From JASLZO01 sp965247995 (GTDB lineage: Bacteria; Chloroflexota; Dehalococcoidia; UBA6926), in contig OZ252041.1 in assembly GCA_965247995.1 (NCBI GenBank), positions 868,001 to 932,000 on the forward strand: a stretch of 64,000 bases of DNA. Reading direction: 5' to 3'. Positions 34,281 through 42,744 of the stretch are shown here, one piece after another. A model generated the notes under the pieces. That model saw only the letters and a list, made by a program, of their open reading frames with translations, was not told the origin of the DNA and did no database searches. The translations under genes and the position numbers were made by a program. Positions within the stretch are counted from its first letter, which is position 1. Each line of letters starts with the position of its first letter.

Positions 34281-35315
34281 ATGAGCCGATACCTGGTGGT
34301 CGCGCATCAAACGGCGAACAGCCCTGAGCTGCTGGAGCGGGCCACGGGGATCGCACGCGACGACGCGGAGGCGCAGTTCGACATCTTGGTCCCGGCGACG
34401 TCCGCGGGACACCTGGTGGCGATGGCGCCAGGGTTCCCGATGCTGGACGCAGTGCCGTCGTGGTACCCGGACGCGGACTCGGTGCGGATCGCGCAAGATG
34501 CCGCCGAGGTTGCGCGGCGACGGTTCACAGAAGCCGGCTTGACGGTCGGAGAGGCGATGGTCGGGGATTCGGCGCCGCTGCTGGCTATCGAGGACGCGTT
34601 GCGGGCGGCGGAACCGGACGGGTATGCGGCGATCGTCTTGAGCACGTTCCCTCCGGGGATCTCGCGGTGGTTGCGGTTGGACGTCCACGCACAGGCGGAG
34701 CGGCGTTTCAGCATCTCCGTGATCCACGTCGTCGCGGAGCCACGGGAGGAGGGGGAGGACGAGATTGCGGCGACAGGGGGCGACCCGGCGGGGGGCTCTG
34801 GCGGCGGAGGCGAGTTGTCCGACGATGTGATCGAGCGATTGTCCGCGGTGGATGTGTTTCGGGGTCTGTCGCGCGAGGAGCTGTCGACCGTGACGGCGCT
34901 TGGTGTGCGTCATCGGGTGGGGCCGGACGAGCCGTTGTTGGAGACGTCGTTCTATGCAGTCCTATCGGGGCGGGCGGCGTTGAGCGCGGACGAGTCGACG
35001 CTTGGGGGCGTGACCATGCGCCTCCTGACAGCCGGGGAGTCGTTCCCGCTGGCGTTGCTGATCGGCGGGGCCGGTCTGATCACCAGAGGCCGAGCGATAT
35101 CTGAGCTTGAGGCGGTGGTGTTCCCGATTGACGAACTCCGTGGGTTGCTGGCGCAGGAACCGGGCATCGGGTCGGTCATCCACCGAAATGCGGCTGCGGT
35201 CTTGGCGGAGCGGTACCGGGCGACGGTGGCACGGCTGGTGACGACGTTGAATTCGATCGAGCGGCCGGGCGAGCCGGGCGGTCTGAACGAGTCCGACGTT
35301 TCGATTGACGTGTAG
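34281..35315 (+). CDS. UspA-like domain fused to a cyclic-nucleotide-binding-like domain
   Basis: A 344-residue protein starting MSRYLVVAHQTANSPELL with ribosome-binding site GGAGGAGGGG. Residues 1-155 match the N-terminal domain of the divergent gene at 32839 (same R-Y-L-V-V-A-H start, GDSAPLLAIEDAL, IVLSTFPPGISRWLRLDVHA). A Gly/Ser linker (about 158-176) joins a C-terminal region (about 180-310) whose VDVFRGLSREELSTVTALG opening and YAVLSGRAAL strand fit a cNMP-binding (Crp-type effector) fold. The usual phosphate-binding cassette G-E-x-x-x-x-x-x-R-x-A is reduced to GESFPLALLIGG without Arg, so cyclic nucleotide binding is doubtful. No DNA-binding helix-turn-helix is evident. Confidence 0.75.
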   Translation: MSRYLVVAHQTANSPELLERATGIARDDAEAQFDILVPATSAGHLVAMAPGFPMLDAVPSWYPDADSVRIAQDAAEVARRRFTEAGLTVGEAMVGDSAPLLAIEDALRAAEPDGYAAIVLSTFPPGISRWLRLDVHAQAERRFSISVIHVVAEPREEGEDEIAATGGDPAGGSGGGGELSDDVIERLSAVDVFRGLSREELSTVTALGVRHRVGPDEPLLETSFYAVLSGRAALSADESTLGGVTMRLLTAGESFPLALLIGGAGLITRGRAISELEAVVFPIDELRGLLAQEPGIGSVIHRNAAAVLAERYRATVARLVTTLNSIERPGEPGGLNESDVSIDV

Positions 35316-35404
35316 CCGGCGGGAGCGGCCCGAGTGCTACGCTCGTAGCCTGTGCAATTGAAGTGAAGCGCCGGACGGACCGATGGCGGCGCACGGAGGG
35401 GAGT

Positions 35405-35728
35405 TTGCCCGCCTACGTAGTTCTCCACCAGTTCACGGACCAAGGTCGCCGGAACATCAAACAGACCGTGGAGCGTGCAGCGCGGCTGCGGCGAGAGAGC
35501 GAGGCTCACGGTTTCACAAACTTGGGCCAGTTCTGGCGACAGTATTGGACACAGGGCAAGTACGACTTGGTGACCGTGATCGACGCGCCGAGCGACGAAG
35601 AGTTCATGGCGTGGTTGGTCGATGTGTCGAAGGCTGGGAACGTGACGACGCAGTCGATGCGCGCGTTCACCGATCAGGAAATGGCGAGGGTGCTTGAGGA
35701 GGACGACGCTCCGGACACGGCTCCGTAG
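35405..35728 (+). CDS. GYD-domain protein
   Basis: A 107-residue small protein of the GYD family (dimeric ferredoxin-like fold, function unknown). I chose TTG 35405 because it follows GGAGGGGAG closely and gives LPAYVVLHQFTDQGRRNIK, aligning exactly with the start of its paralogue at 37116. The family motif GKYDLVTVIDAPSDEEFMAW is present. An upstream GTG at 35363 would add 14 residues not found in the paralogue. It lies 89 bases downstream of the Usp/cNMP-like gene. Confidence 0.8.
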   Translation: MPAYVVLHQFTDQGRRNIKQTVERAARLRRESEAHGFTNLGQFWRQYWTQGKYDLVTVIDAPSDEEFMAWLVDVSKAGNVTTQSMRAFTDQEMARVLEEDDAPDTAP

Positions 35729-35812
35729 TCGCCGTTTCCTGGGTCCGGCGGCGGAGCATTGTTCCTTCCGCCTGGGGTTGCGAGGTAGGGTCTAGCCCGC
35801 GGCGGCCGGTAC

Positions 35813-37017
35813 CTACTGCTGCTGTTGCTGTTGGGCGAACCGGGCATAGATTTCGCGCTCGGAGAGCGGTTCGCGTTGGAACCAGAGATCTTCGATCACC
35901 TGCTGGAGGCGGCTGAGAAGCTCGAGCACCCGGTCTGTGCGTGCGCGGTTCAAGGGGCCGAGATCGGGCAGGATGTGGACGCCGAGGCCCCGTATCCGTC
36001 ACGAGTCTTCACGACCAATTCCTCGAGGCGGGAGAGGACGTGACGGCGCTGCGTTGCATCGAGGAGGTTGTAGCTTTCGGCCTGCTCCAAGATGGGGGTT
36101 TCCCCGAGGTAGGCGCGGATAACGTCCGGGATCCAGGTGAACACGAGCTTGTCGTCGACGGCGCCGGTCCCCATGGCGTTGACGAGGACGACTTGGCCGT
36201 CGCGGTACGCGTCGGCGAGGCCGGGGACGAACATTTCGAGATCCTCGACACGTCGGTAGATGAGGTCAACGGGGGTATCGCCGTCGACGAGACGGAGCCA
36301 GATGCGGCCATCGACACCACGGTAGAGGTCGGAGCCCTCGACGAGCGGGATTCCGAGCAGATCAGAGAGATAGCGGTGCTCGAAGAATGCGGCGCCGAAT
36401 TTACTACCGGTCAGGAGAACGCAGACCGGGTCGTCTGCGTCAGTAAGCGACGAGAACAGGTCGAGATAGGTCTGGCGGAGGTCGAACGGGACGATGTCGT
36501 AGAGGTCGGTGATGTGCGGGAGGGCGTCCGCGGCGATCTCGGTTGTTTTGGCCTGGTACGTGATTCCCGACGGGATACGGAGGTTGTCTTCCAGCACGAC
36601 GTAGCGGCCATTCCCCATGTGGACAAGGTCGATGCCATAGATATGGACGAAGAGGCCGTGGGTGGGACGGTGGCCGGCATAGTCAGGCCGGTAGTGATGT
36701 GAGGAGAACACGACGTCAGATGGGACGATCTGCTGCTGTCCGCAGTAGACATCAAGGAGGAGGTGGTTCATAGCGCGCAGGCGCTGCTCGACCCCGCGGG
36801 CGATGACCCGCCACTGGTCTTCAGGGATCAGCCTGGGCAACCAATCGGCGGGAGTTGGCCGCGATTCATACGGGTCGAGAAGGAAGGTGAACGAGTCGCG
36901 GGCGACCTGATGCGTGGCGGCTTCCCACGAACGCGCGACCTCGTCTGGCCCTGTTTCAGCGAGGTGCTGGAGCATTGGGGCATAGGCGGGCCTGGGCCCA
37001 CCATCCTGGGCGAGCAC
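35813..37017 (-). pseudogene. circularly permuted ATP-grasp protein (DUF404/DUF407 type), frameshifted near the C-terminus
   Basis: From GTG 37017 the frame encodes the CP-ATP-grasp family pattern: IPEDQWRVIARGVEQRLRAM, DVYCGQQQIVPSDV, HIYGIDLVHMGNGRYVVLED, LRIPSGITYQ, and finally LVVKTRDGYG. It then runs out of frame and stops at 35950. Reading one base over after the C-run at 35988-35991 restores the expected end: GLGVHILPDLGPLNR, then LLSRLQQVIEDLWFQREPLS, then a Gln-rich tail to the stop at 35813-35815. A single missing G on the coding strand explains this. It is either a recent pseudogene or a homopolymer sequencing error; the corrected protein is about 400 residues. These proteins are thought to form peptide-like bonds, usually with an alpha-E and a transglutaminase partner, neither seen here. 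Confidence 0.85.
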
Positions 37018-37115
37018 TTAGTTAAGGAGAGACACCGAAGACGGGAATGAGAGCCCGGCCGCGGGCGAGGTTGATCGTGTTTGCACGAAGGTAGGTCTGG
37101 AGACGCGCGGGTGGT

Positions 37116-37403
37116 TTATTGGTTGAGGATGGAGGACATTTCTTCGTCGGTGTACGCGCGGAGGGTCTCGCTGGTGACGTTGCCGGCCTCGGCGATTGAG
37201 AAGAGCCCGCTCATCATGGACTCCTCGCTGGGGGCGTTGACGATCGTGACGAGGTCGTACTGTCCTTGAGTCCAGTAATGGCCGATGACGGTGAAGCCGC
37301 GGGACTCGTTTTGGCCGCGGATCTCCGCAGCGCGGTTCACGGTCGCTTTGATGTTGTTCCTGCCCTGGTCGGTGAACTTGTACAACACCACATATGCCGG
37401 CAT
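37116..37403 (-). CDS. GYD-domain protein (paralogue of 35405)
   Basis: 95 residues, ATG 37403 (MPAYVVLYKFTDQGRNNIKA) preceded by a GGGAG ribosome-binding site. It shares the whole length with the protein at 35405 (PAYVVL, FTDQGR.NIK, QYDLVTIVNAPSEE, GNVTS/T) but lacks the short N-terminal-half insertion FRQY. GYD proteins are small ferredoxin-fold proteins of unknown function. The two copies flank the broken ATP-grasp gene in opposite orientations. Confidence 0.85.
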   Translation of the reverse strand: MPAYVVLYKFTDQGRNNIKATVNRAAEIRGQNESRGFTVIGHYWTQGQYDLVTIVNAPSEESMMSGLFSIAEAGNVTSETLRAYTDEEMSSILNQ

Positions 37404-37461
37404 CGCGTTACTCCCTCGTTTGAAGACCCGTCTCCAGTATGGCCGGTGGACAGGTGTCCCG

Positions 37462-37930
37462 TCACCTTATTACAGGGAATTCTTCGTCCGTCTCCGCGGG
37501 AATGGCGAAGATGACGACGAAGAGTAGGGCCGCGGCCACTGCGGCGAACGCTGAGACCGGGAGCAGTGCGATCGCGAGCGGTCGGAGGTCGGTCGTGAGC
37601 AACGCGATTGCGCACTGGGCGGCGAAAAGAGGGCGAAAGCCCTGGAAGCCAGCGCCAGCACGCTGAAGACGTCGAAGGCCCACAGGAGGCTGATGGCGAA
37701 GGCGAGAATGGCGGGATAGGCCCAGTTCTCTCGGATGCGGCCGCGACTCTCGACGACGAGGATCCCGCCCGCTCCGATCGTGTCCGCGACTGCGGCGCCG
37801 TTATGACGCCGACCGCAACGTAGACCGAACTGGGCATTCTCTCCCGCTGTCTTGAGACGCGAGTAGCCAGACCGACCCCCCGGAAGGGTCGCGATCGTAA
37901 CGAGACCGTCAGCCGCGATAAGGGCTAAGC
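37462..37930 (-). pseudogene. decayed C-terminal part of an APC-type amino-acid permease
   Basis: Read on the minus strand, hydrophobic segments typical of APC permeases appear in successive frames: GLVTIATLPG, then GLATRVSRQRERMPSSVYVA, then AAVADTIGAGGILVVESRG and ENWAYPAILAFAISLLWAFD and FSVLALASRAFA, then LFAAQCAIALLTTDLRPLAI to the stop at 37462. The joins can be repaired by single-base changes near 37876-37881 (C6 run), 37794-37799 and 37625-37628 (A4 run). The N-terminal two thirds of a permease are absent. It is best read as a pseudogene remnant; the family call rests on the ASRAFAL..QCA helix pattern. Confidence 0.5.
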
Positions 37931-38017
37931 GCCTGTTGAAGATACAGGAACCGGCTACGGTTTTTCGGGGACGGGAGGGCGCAAACCTGTAGGCTTTCGC
38001 AAAGGCTAGGAGCGCCG

Positions 38018-39376
38018 GTGGCACAAATGGACGCGGGGCGGGCGGTGGTCGAGCGGAGCGGGCCGGCGGGTCCCTACGGCTGGGTCGTGATGGGCGTGTT
38101 GTGGGCGCTCGACGGCGCGGTGACGGTGATGATCTTCACGCTCGGGATGTTGCTCCCGGAGATGCGCGAAGCGCTGGGTTTCTCGTCGGTCCAGGGCGGC
38201 TTGTTGGGATCGACTTTCTTCGTGGCGATGGCAACGGGGTCGTTACCAGCAGCGATCTGGCTATCCCGGTTCAGCCCGAAGCGCATGACGGTGATCGCGG
38301 CGTTCGGGATGGCGGCGTTGGCGTTCGCGCAGGGGGTTGCGCCTGGTTACGTGACGCTGTTGGCGGCCCGGATGGCGTTCATGTACCTGGCCGTGATGCG
38401 GATTCCCGCGGAGATTCTTCTGATCCAGCAGTGGTTCACGGGGGCCCGCGTGGCGACGGTGAACAGCATCACGATCGGGAGCTTTGGCATTGGGCAGTTC
38501 GTGGCGATCGCGGGGACGCCGTTGCTCCTGCCGTTGGTGAACGATTGGCGCGGGATCCACATCGTGACCGGGTTCCTGTACCTGGGGATCGCGGTGGCTT
38601 GGACAGTGTTCGGGCGGGAACGTGGTTACGGGCACGCGCCGGAATCTGGTGAGTCCAGCGAGAGCGCGCACGTGCCGTCGAACTCAGATGATGGGCGGCC
38701 GTTCATGGTATTGCGGCGACGGCCGATCTTGTTCCTTCTTGCTTCCACGCAGTTCGGCGGTGCGATTGCGTGGGCGAGCTTCATCACGTTCTTCCCGACG
38801 TTTGGGGTTGAGTACCGAGACCTGACGCTGGGCGAGGTGGGACGGATCTTCGTGTTCTTCTCGGTTGGCGCGATGATCGGATCGTTTTCGGCGGGTTACC
38901 TGTCGAACCGGATCGGCCGGCGGAAACCGCTGATTTTCATTCCGGGATTCGTGATGCCGGTGGTGTACTTGGGGATTCTGTCAACGACGCCGATCGCGTG
39001 GGCGCCGCTGCTATTGGTGCTGGGGTTCATGACATCCATCGTGGTACCGATGGTCCTGACGTTCCCGTTCGATCTAGGGCTGGCGCCCCGGGAGGTGGCG
39101 ATCGGCGTGGGGCTGGTGCGGACGGTGACTCCGTTGGGGTCCTCGCTCGGGCCGCCGCTCGTGGGTGTGTTGCAGGAGTCGACAGGGTCGCTGGAGGCAG
39201 CGTTGTTCTGGGTGTTACCTGCCTCGGTGACAGTAGGAGTGATCGGCCTGACGCTGCCCGAGACGAGCCCGTTGCGGAGGAGGACCACGGCGCGATCAAG
39301 CGGTGGCGGCGAGCCTACCGGCCCCCCGGCGATGGGCGAGGGTCTCTCCGATCGTGGGACGAAGAGCGGCGGCTAA
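38018..39376 (+). CDS. MFS transporter
   Basis: A 452-residue 12-helix major facilitator. Helix 1 begins GWVVMGVLWALDGAVTVM; a loop 2-3 signature-like IWLSRFSPKRMTVIAAFG follows; a central hydrophilic loop (about 205-235) separates the two six-helix bundles; the second bundle contains GYLSNRIGRRKPLIFIPG. The start is GTG 38018 with TAGGAGCG upstream. The C-terminal 30 residues are hydrophilic. Its 3' end overlaps the convergent acyl-CoA ligase gene by four bases. Organic anions are common substrates of related carriers, but the substrate cannot be read here. Confidence 0.85.
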   Translation: MAQMDAGRAVVERSGPAGPYGWVVMGVLWALDGAVTVMIFTLGMLLPEMREALGFSSVQGGLLGSTFFVAMATGSLPAAIWLSRFSPKRMTVIAAFGMAALAFAQGVAPGYVTLLAARMAFMYLAVMRIPAEILLIQQWFTGARVATVNSITIGSFGIGQFVAIAGTPLLLPLVNDWRGIHIVTGFLYLGIAVAWTVFGRERGYGHAPESGESSESAHVPSNSDDGRPFMVLRRRPILFLLASTQFGGAIAWASFITFFPTFGVEYRDLTLGEVGRIFVFFSVGAMIGSFSAGYLSNRIGRRKPLIFIPGFVMPVVYLGILSTTPIAWAPLLLVLGFMTSIVVPMVLTFPFDLGLAPREVAIGVGLVRTVTPLGSSLGPPLVGVLQESTGSLEAALFWVLPASVTVGVIGLTLPETSPLRRRTTARSSGGGEPTGPPAMGEGLSDRGTKSGG

Positions 39377-40812
39377 ACGGCGGTCGTCTCTGCCTGCCTG
39401 GCACGGTGGTAGTCCCTGACGCGCCGTATGGCGCGGGCGCCGTCCGGGAAGGTAGAGAAGACGGCGATACCGGCGTCTGCGATGCGCTTCCGGAAGTCGG
39501 CTAGCGCGCCTTCGTCCTGGTTCCAGGTGGCGATGACGGCGAAGGGCTTCGAGGAGGCTTCCTGGAATTCCTTGAGGCCGGCGATGAGTTCGTCGATGCC
39601 CTGGCCCTGCTGTTCGAGGCGTCGTTGGATGAAGCCGATGCTGGTCTCCATGGCGATGATGTCGGTGTTGGGGTCTTCGAGCAAGCCGTTGAGCATGTCC
39701 TTGGCGCGCTCGATGCTGGTGAGGGAGCCCGAGACATCGAGGGGATTCTTGTAGCTACCGCCGACGAGAGTGACGATCGGCGCCAGCTTCTCGTGGGTCT
39801 CATCGGTGAGGGCGGGGACCTTCAGGCCCTCGCGGCCGAAGGCATCTGAAACGAGGACGGACTGTCCGCCGGTCTGGGCGATGATGCCCATGCGCTCGCC
39901 GGTGGTGGGTTTCATCATCTGCAGCGCCTTGAACACGTCTATGAGCTCGTCTTGGGTGTCTACACGGATTGCGCCGGTCTGTCGGATCATGGCGTCCCAG
40001 AGGGCCATGTCGGATGCGAGGTGGCCGGTATGGGAGGAGGCAGCGCGTGCTCCCTCGGCGGTCTGGCCGCCCTTCCAGATGACGACCGGTTTGCGAGCGG
40101 CGACGTCGCGGAGCACGTTAAAGAACTTGCGTCCGTCGCGGGTGCCCTCGACGTACATGCCGATGCATTCAACGCCTGGGTCTTCGCCGAGGTACTCGAG
40201 CCAGTCACCCTGGTCGATCGAGATGCTGTTCCCCATGCTGACGGACTTGTTTGGAAAGAGTCCGTTGTAGCGGGCGCGGACGACGAACCCGGTCGCGTGG
40301 GTCCCGGAGTTCGACATGAACCCGATATTGCCGCCTTCACCGACCCATTGGTCAGCGCTGTTCTTGATGCCGGCAGCGGCGTGGTAGAGGCACATGCAGT
40401 TCGGGCCGACGAGGTTGAAGTTGGCGTCGGTTGTCATCTGGACGATACGGTCTTGGAGCTGGACGCCCATCTCTTCACCGGTCTCGGCGAATCCTGATGT
40501 GAAGAGAGCGGCGGCGCCGACTTTGGCCTCGATGCAGTCGGCGACGATGCGCGGGGCGACGGGGCGAGGGACGGCGACGATGGCGTAGTCGACCTGCTCG
40601 GGGATGTCCGCGAGGCTCCTGACGTTGGTGAAGCCGAGCTCCTCGATGCCGGGGATTTCGTTCTCGTCGATCTGGACGGAGTAGACCTTGTCGGCCTTGG
40701 CCTCCTGGACGCTGCGGAGCCACATGTAGTTGGAGATCTTCTTATCGCCGATCACGGCGATGACCTTAGGGTTGAAAGCGCGGTCAAGGTTGGCTTTGCG
40801 GTCAGCGTCCAT
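39373..40812 (-). CDS. NDP-forming acyl-CoA synthetase, alpha (CoA-binding/ligase) subunit
   Basis: A 479-residue subunit of ADP-forming acyl-CoA synthetase (acetate-CoA ligase type), which interconverts acyl-CoA + ADP + Pi with acid + ATP + CoA. The N-terminal Rossmann CoA-binding domain starts LDRAFNPKVIAVIGDKKISN; the ligase domains follow with LVGPNCMCLYH, GFMSNSGTHATGF and the phospho-acceptor His region AASSHTGHLASDMALWD. Length fits a separate alpha subunit. The ATP-grasp beta subunit gene lies 38 bases upstream on the same strand. The substrate acid is unknown. Confidence 0.88.
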   Translation of the reverse strand: MDADRKANLDRAFNPKVIAVIGDKKISNYMWLRSVQEAKADKVYSVQIDENEIPGIEELGFTNVRSLADIPEQVDYAIVAVPRPVAPRIVADCIEAKVGAAALFTSGFAETGEEMGVQLQDRIVQMTTDANFNLVGPNCMCLYHAAAGIKNSADQWVGEGGNIGFMSNSGTHATGFVVRARYNGLFPNKSVSMGNSISIDQGDWLEYLGEDPGVECIGMYVEGTRDGRKFFNVLRDVAARKPVVIWKGGQTAEGARAASSHTGHLASDMALWDAMIRQTGAIRVDTQDELIDVFKALQMMKPTTGERMGIIAQTGGQSVLVSDAFGREGLKVPALTDETHEKLAPIVTLVGGSYKNPLDVSGSLTSIERAKDMLNGLLEDPNTDIIAMETSIGFIQRRLEQQGQGIDELIAGLKEFQEASSKPFAVIATWNQDEGALADFRKRIADAGIAVFSTFPDGARAIRRVRDYHRARQAETTAV

Positions 40813-40850
40813 GTGCGAGATTCTCCTCGGAGCCAGGCGGGGCCTTTTGT

Positions 40851-41573
40851 CTACTCGGCGGCTGTCAGGACGATGCGAGCGTCGACGGCGAGGGACCCGT
40901 CGTTGTAGGCCATGACGGGGTTCAGGTCCATCTCCGCCAGCTCCGGTGTGTTGTCGGCGAAGTCGGACACCTTGAGGATGAGATCCTCGAGCGCGTCCAG
41001 GTCCACGGGCGAGAGGTTCCGGAAACCGGTGAGCATCTTGAACCCCTTGATCTCGCGGACGATCTCGTGGGCGTCGCGGTGGGTGAGTGGGGTGATGCGG
41101 AAGGCGACGTCCTGCAAGACTTCGACGGCGATCCCGCCGAGCCCGAACATGATGACGGGGCCGAATTGTTGGTCGCGGGTCATGCCAACGATAACTTCGA
41201 CGCCGCCGGCGGGAGCCATGGGTTGAACGGAGACGCCCTGGACTGAGGAGCCGGGGGAGTTCGCCCCGACGGCCGCGGTGATGTCGTCGTACGCGCGGCG
41301 GACGTCGTTGGTCGTCGCGAGGTTGAGTCGGACGCCACCGACGTCGCTTTTGTGGGTGATCTCGGTTGAGGAGATTTTTAGGACGGCCGGAAGGCCGATA
41401 GCCTCAGCAAGTGAGGCCGCTTCATCTGCGGTGGAGGCGACGCGGGTTTCGGTAACCGGTACGCCGTGGGCACTGAGGATGGCCTTCGATTCCTCTTCGG
41501 TGAGGATGAGACGGCCTTCGGCCCGTGCGGTTTGGACAATTTGGGCAAACGACGACGCGGCGGTCGATGTCAC
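40851..41573 (-). CDS. NDP-forming acyl-CoA synthetase, beta (ATP-grasp) subunit
   Basis: A 240-residue ATP-grasp domain protein, the nucleotide-binding partner of the alpha subunit encoded directly downstream. It begins with the typical LTEEESKAILSAHGVPVTET, has LPAVLKISSTEITHKSDVGG (the conserved K and H-K-S-D-x-G-G), EVIVGMTRDQQFGPVIMFGL and the closing AEMDLNPVMAYNDG with the metal-binding D-x-N. Length matches beta subunits. Both genes form one operon; the upstream region holds its promoter. Confidence 0.9.
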   Translation of the reverse strand: MTSTAASSFAQIVQTARAEGRLILTEEESKAILSAHGVPVTETRVASTADEAASLAEAIGLPAVLKISSTEITHKSDVGGVRLNLATTNDVRRAYDDITAAVGANSPGSSVQGVSVQPMAPAGGVEVIVGMTRDQQFGPVIMFGLGGIAVEVLQDVAFRITPLTHRDAHEIVREIKGFKMLTGFRNLSPVDLDALEDLILKVSDFADNTPELAEMDLNPVMAYNDGSLAVDARIVLTAAE

Positions 41574-41723
41574 TAGATCCCCTCCCCCTGGCGGCTACCG
41601 AGCGACCGATTGAACGGACCCGTCCGAGGTAGGACGGACGCTCGGCGCCAACTAGGCGATGCTACCTGGGGCGCGGATTCAGTGTCAACGTAATGCGCGG
41701 GCGAGTGCGAAGGGCGCGACCCG

Positions 41724-42422
41724 TCAGGGAGCCCTGAGCCGGCCCTCCGTGGCCAAGAGGGCGGTCGCAACGGAGGGGGAGATCAGGGCGATCCGCTGGT
41801 CGAGGATTTCTCGGTTGACAACGCCCACGTAGCGGCTAACGACGTTGCCTTCCGTGTCGATGAAGAAGGTGACTGGAAGACCGGAGACGCCGTAGGCAAC
41901 CGTGGCGCTGCCGGTGCGGTCCCTGACGAGGACGAACCCTTCGTCCACGGGAATGTCGAAGGTCTCGGCGAAATCGAGGGCATCCTGGGTGGAGTCCTGG
42001 ACGTCGATACCGATGAACGCAACGCCGTCATCGGCGCCGTAGGCCCAGAAGGCATCGACGAAGTGGGGCATCTCAAGGCGGCACGGGGTGCACCAGGAGG
42101 CCCAGAAGTTGAGTACGACGGGTCGGCCGAGGTAGTCGCTGAGACTGACGGTTGTGGCGCCGTCGAGTGCAGCGAGTGAGAAGGAAGGAGCAGGGTCGCC
42201 GGGGCGCTCGGAGCCGCTTTCCCCGGTGAGCGGCTGGCGATTGGCCAGTCCGAAGGCGAGCAGGCCGACCAACCCGGCCAAGACAACGCCGGCGATGATC
42301 CCGATGAGCATACGGTTGGGGCCAGTGCGTGCCGTGTCTTCGTTCGGCCCGTCCCCACCTGTGGCAGGGTCAACGTCGAGGTCGGTGTCGTCGTTGGCGG
42401 CGGATTGATCGGGTCCGACCAT
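41724..42422 (-). CDS. membrane-anchored TlpA/ResA-type thioredoxin
   Basis: A 232-residue protein: acidic cytoplasmic N-terminus, one membrane helix (about residues 38-60), then an extracytoplasmic thioredoxin domain with redox motif WASWCTPC (C111, C114) in VVLNFWASWCTPCRLEMPHF and the cis-Pro segment SGLPVTFFIDTEGNV. TlpA/ResA proteins reduce disulfides outside the membrane, often for cytochrome c maturation. No cytochrome biogenesis genes are adjacent. The zinc-ribbon gene starts divergently about 100 bases away. Confidence 0.9.
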   Translation of the reverse strand: MVGPDQSAANDDTDLDVDPATGGDGPNEDTARTGPNRMLIGIIAGVVLAGLVGLLAFGLANRQPLTGESGSERPGDPAPSFSLAALDGATTVSLSDYLGRPVVLNFWASWCTPCRLEMPHFVDAFWAYGADDGVAFIGIDVQDSTQDALDFAETFDIPVDEGFVLVRDRTGSATVAYGVSGLPVTFFIDTEGNVVSRYVGVVNREILDQRIALISPSVATALLATEGRLRAP

Positions 42423-42525
42423 CGAGATCCTCCGGCTTGGAACGGCATGGGTGCGGTCGAGTCCTGAGTATACTTACGCGCGGTCCACACTCTGCGGTTT
42501 CGTGCGTCCCGCTCCCGACCCCCCG

Positions 42526-42723
42526 ATGCAACGACCAAACGAACCACTCCTGCGAGGGTCCGCCGTCAGCGGCACGGCCCGTTGGTCCGAACCGGCCCGA
42601 GGCACGGGCCAGGCGACGGCGATCGGGGAGCCGTGCGACCTGTGCGGTGGGGCGACCCTAGAGATCAAGTGCAAGATCATCTGCCGAAACTGCGGGTACA
42701 CGCGTGATTGCTCTGACCCGTAG
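42526..42723 (+). CDS. small zinc-ribbon protein
   Basis: A 65-residue protein whose C-terminal 32 residues are the conserved part: GEPCDLCGGATLEIKCKIIC then RNCGYTRDCSDP, with paired cysteines (C-x2-C ... C-x3-C-x2-C) that should bind zinc. I recognise the KCKIIC.NCGYTRDCSDP pattern as that of small conserved bacterial zinc-ribbon proteins without known function. ATG 42526 is preferred over a start at 42451 because the extra 25 residues look non-coding; neither has a strong ribosome-binding site. It is 21 bases before the next gene, so probably co-transcribed. Confidence 0.65.
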   Translation: MQRPNEPLLRGSAVSGTARWSEPARGTGQATAIGEPCDLCGGATLEIKCKIICRNCGYTRDCSDP

Positions 42724-42744
42724 CGCTGGCGGGGCCCGGCCTGA

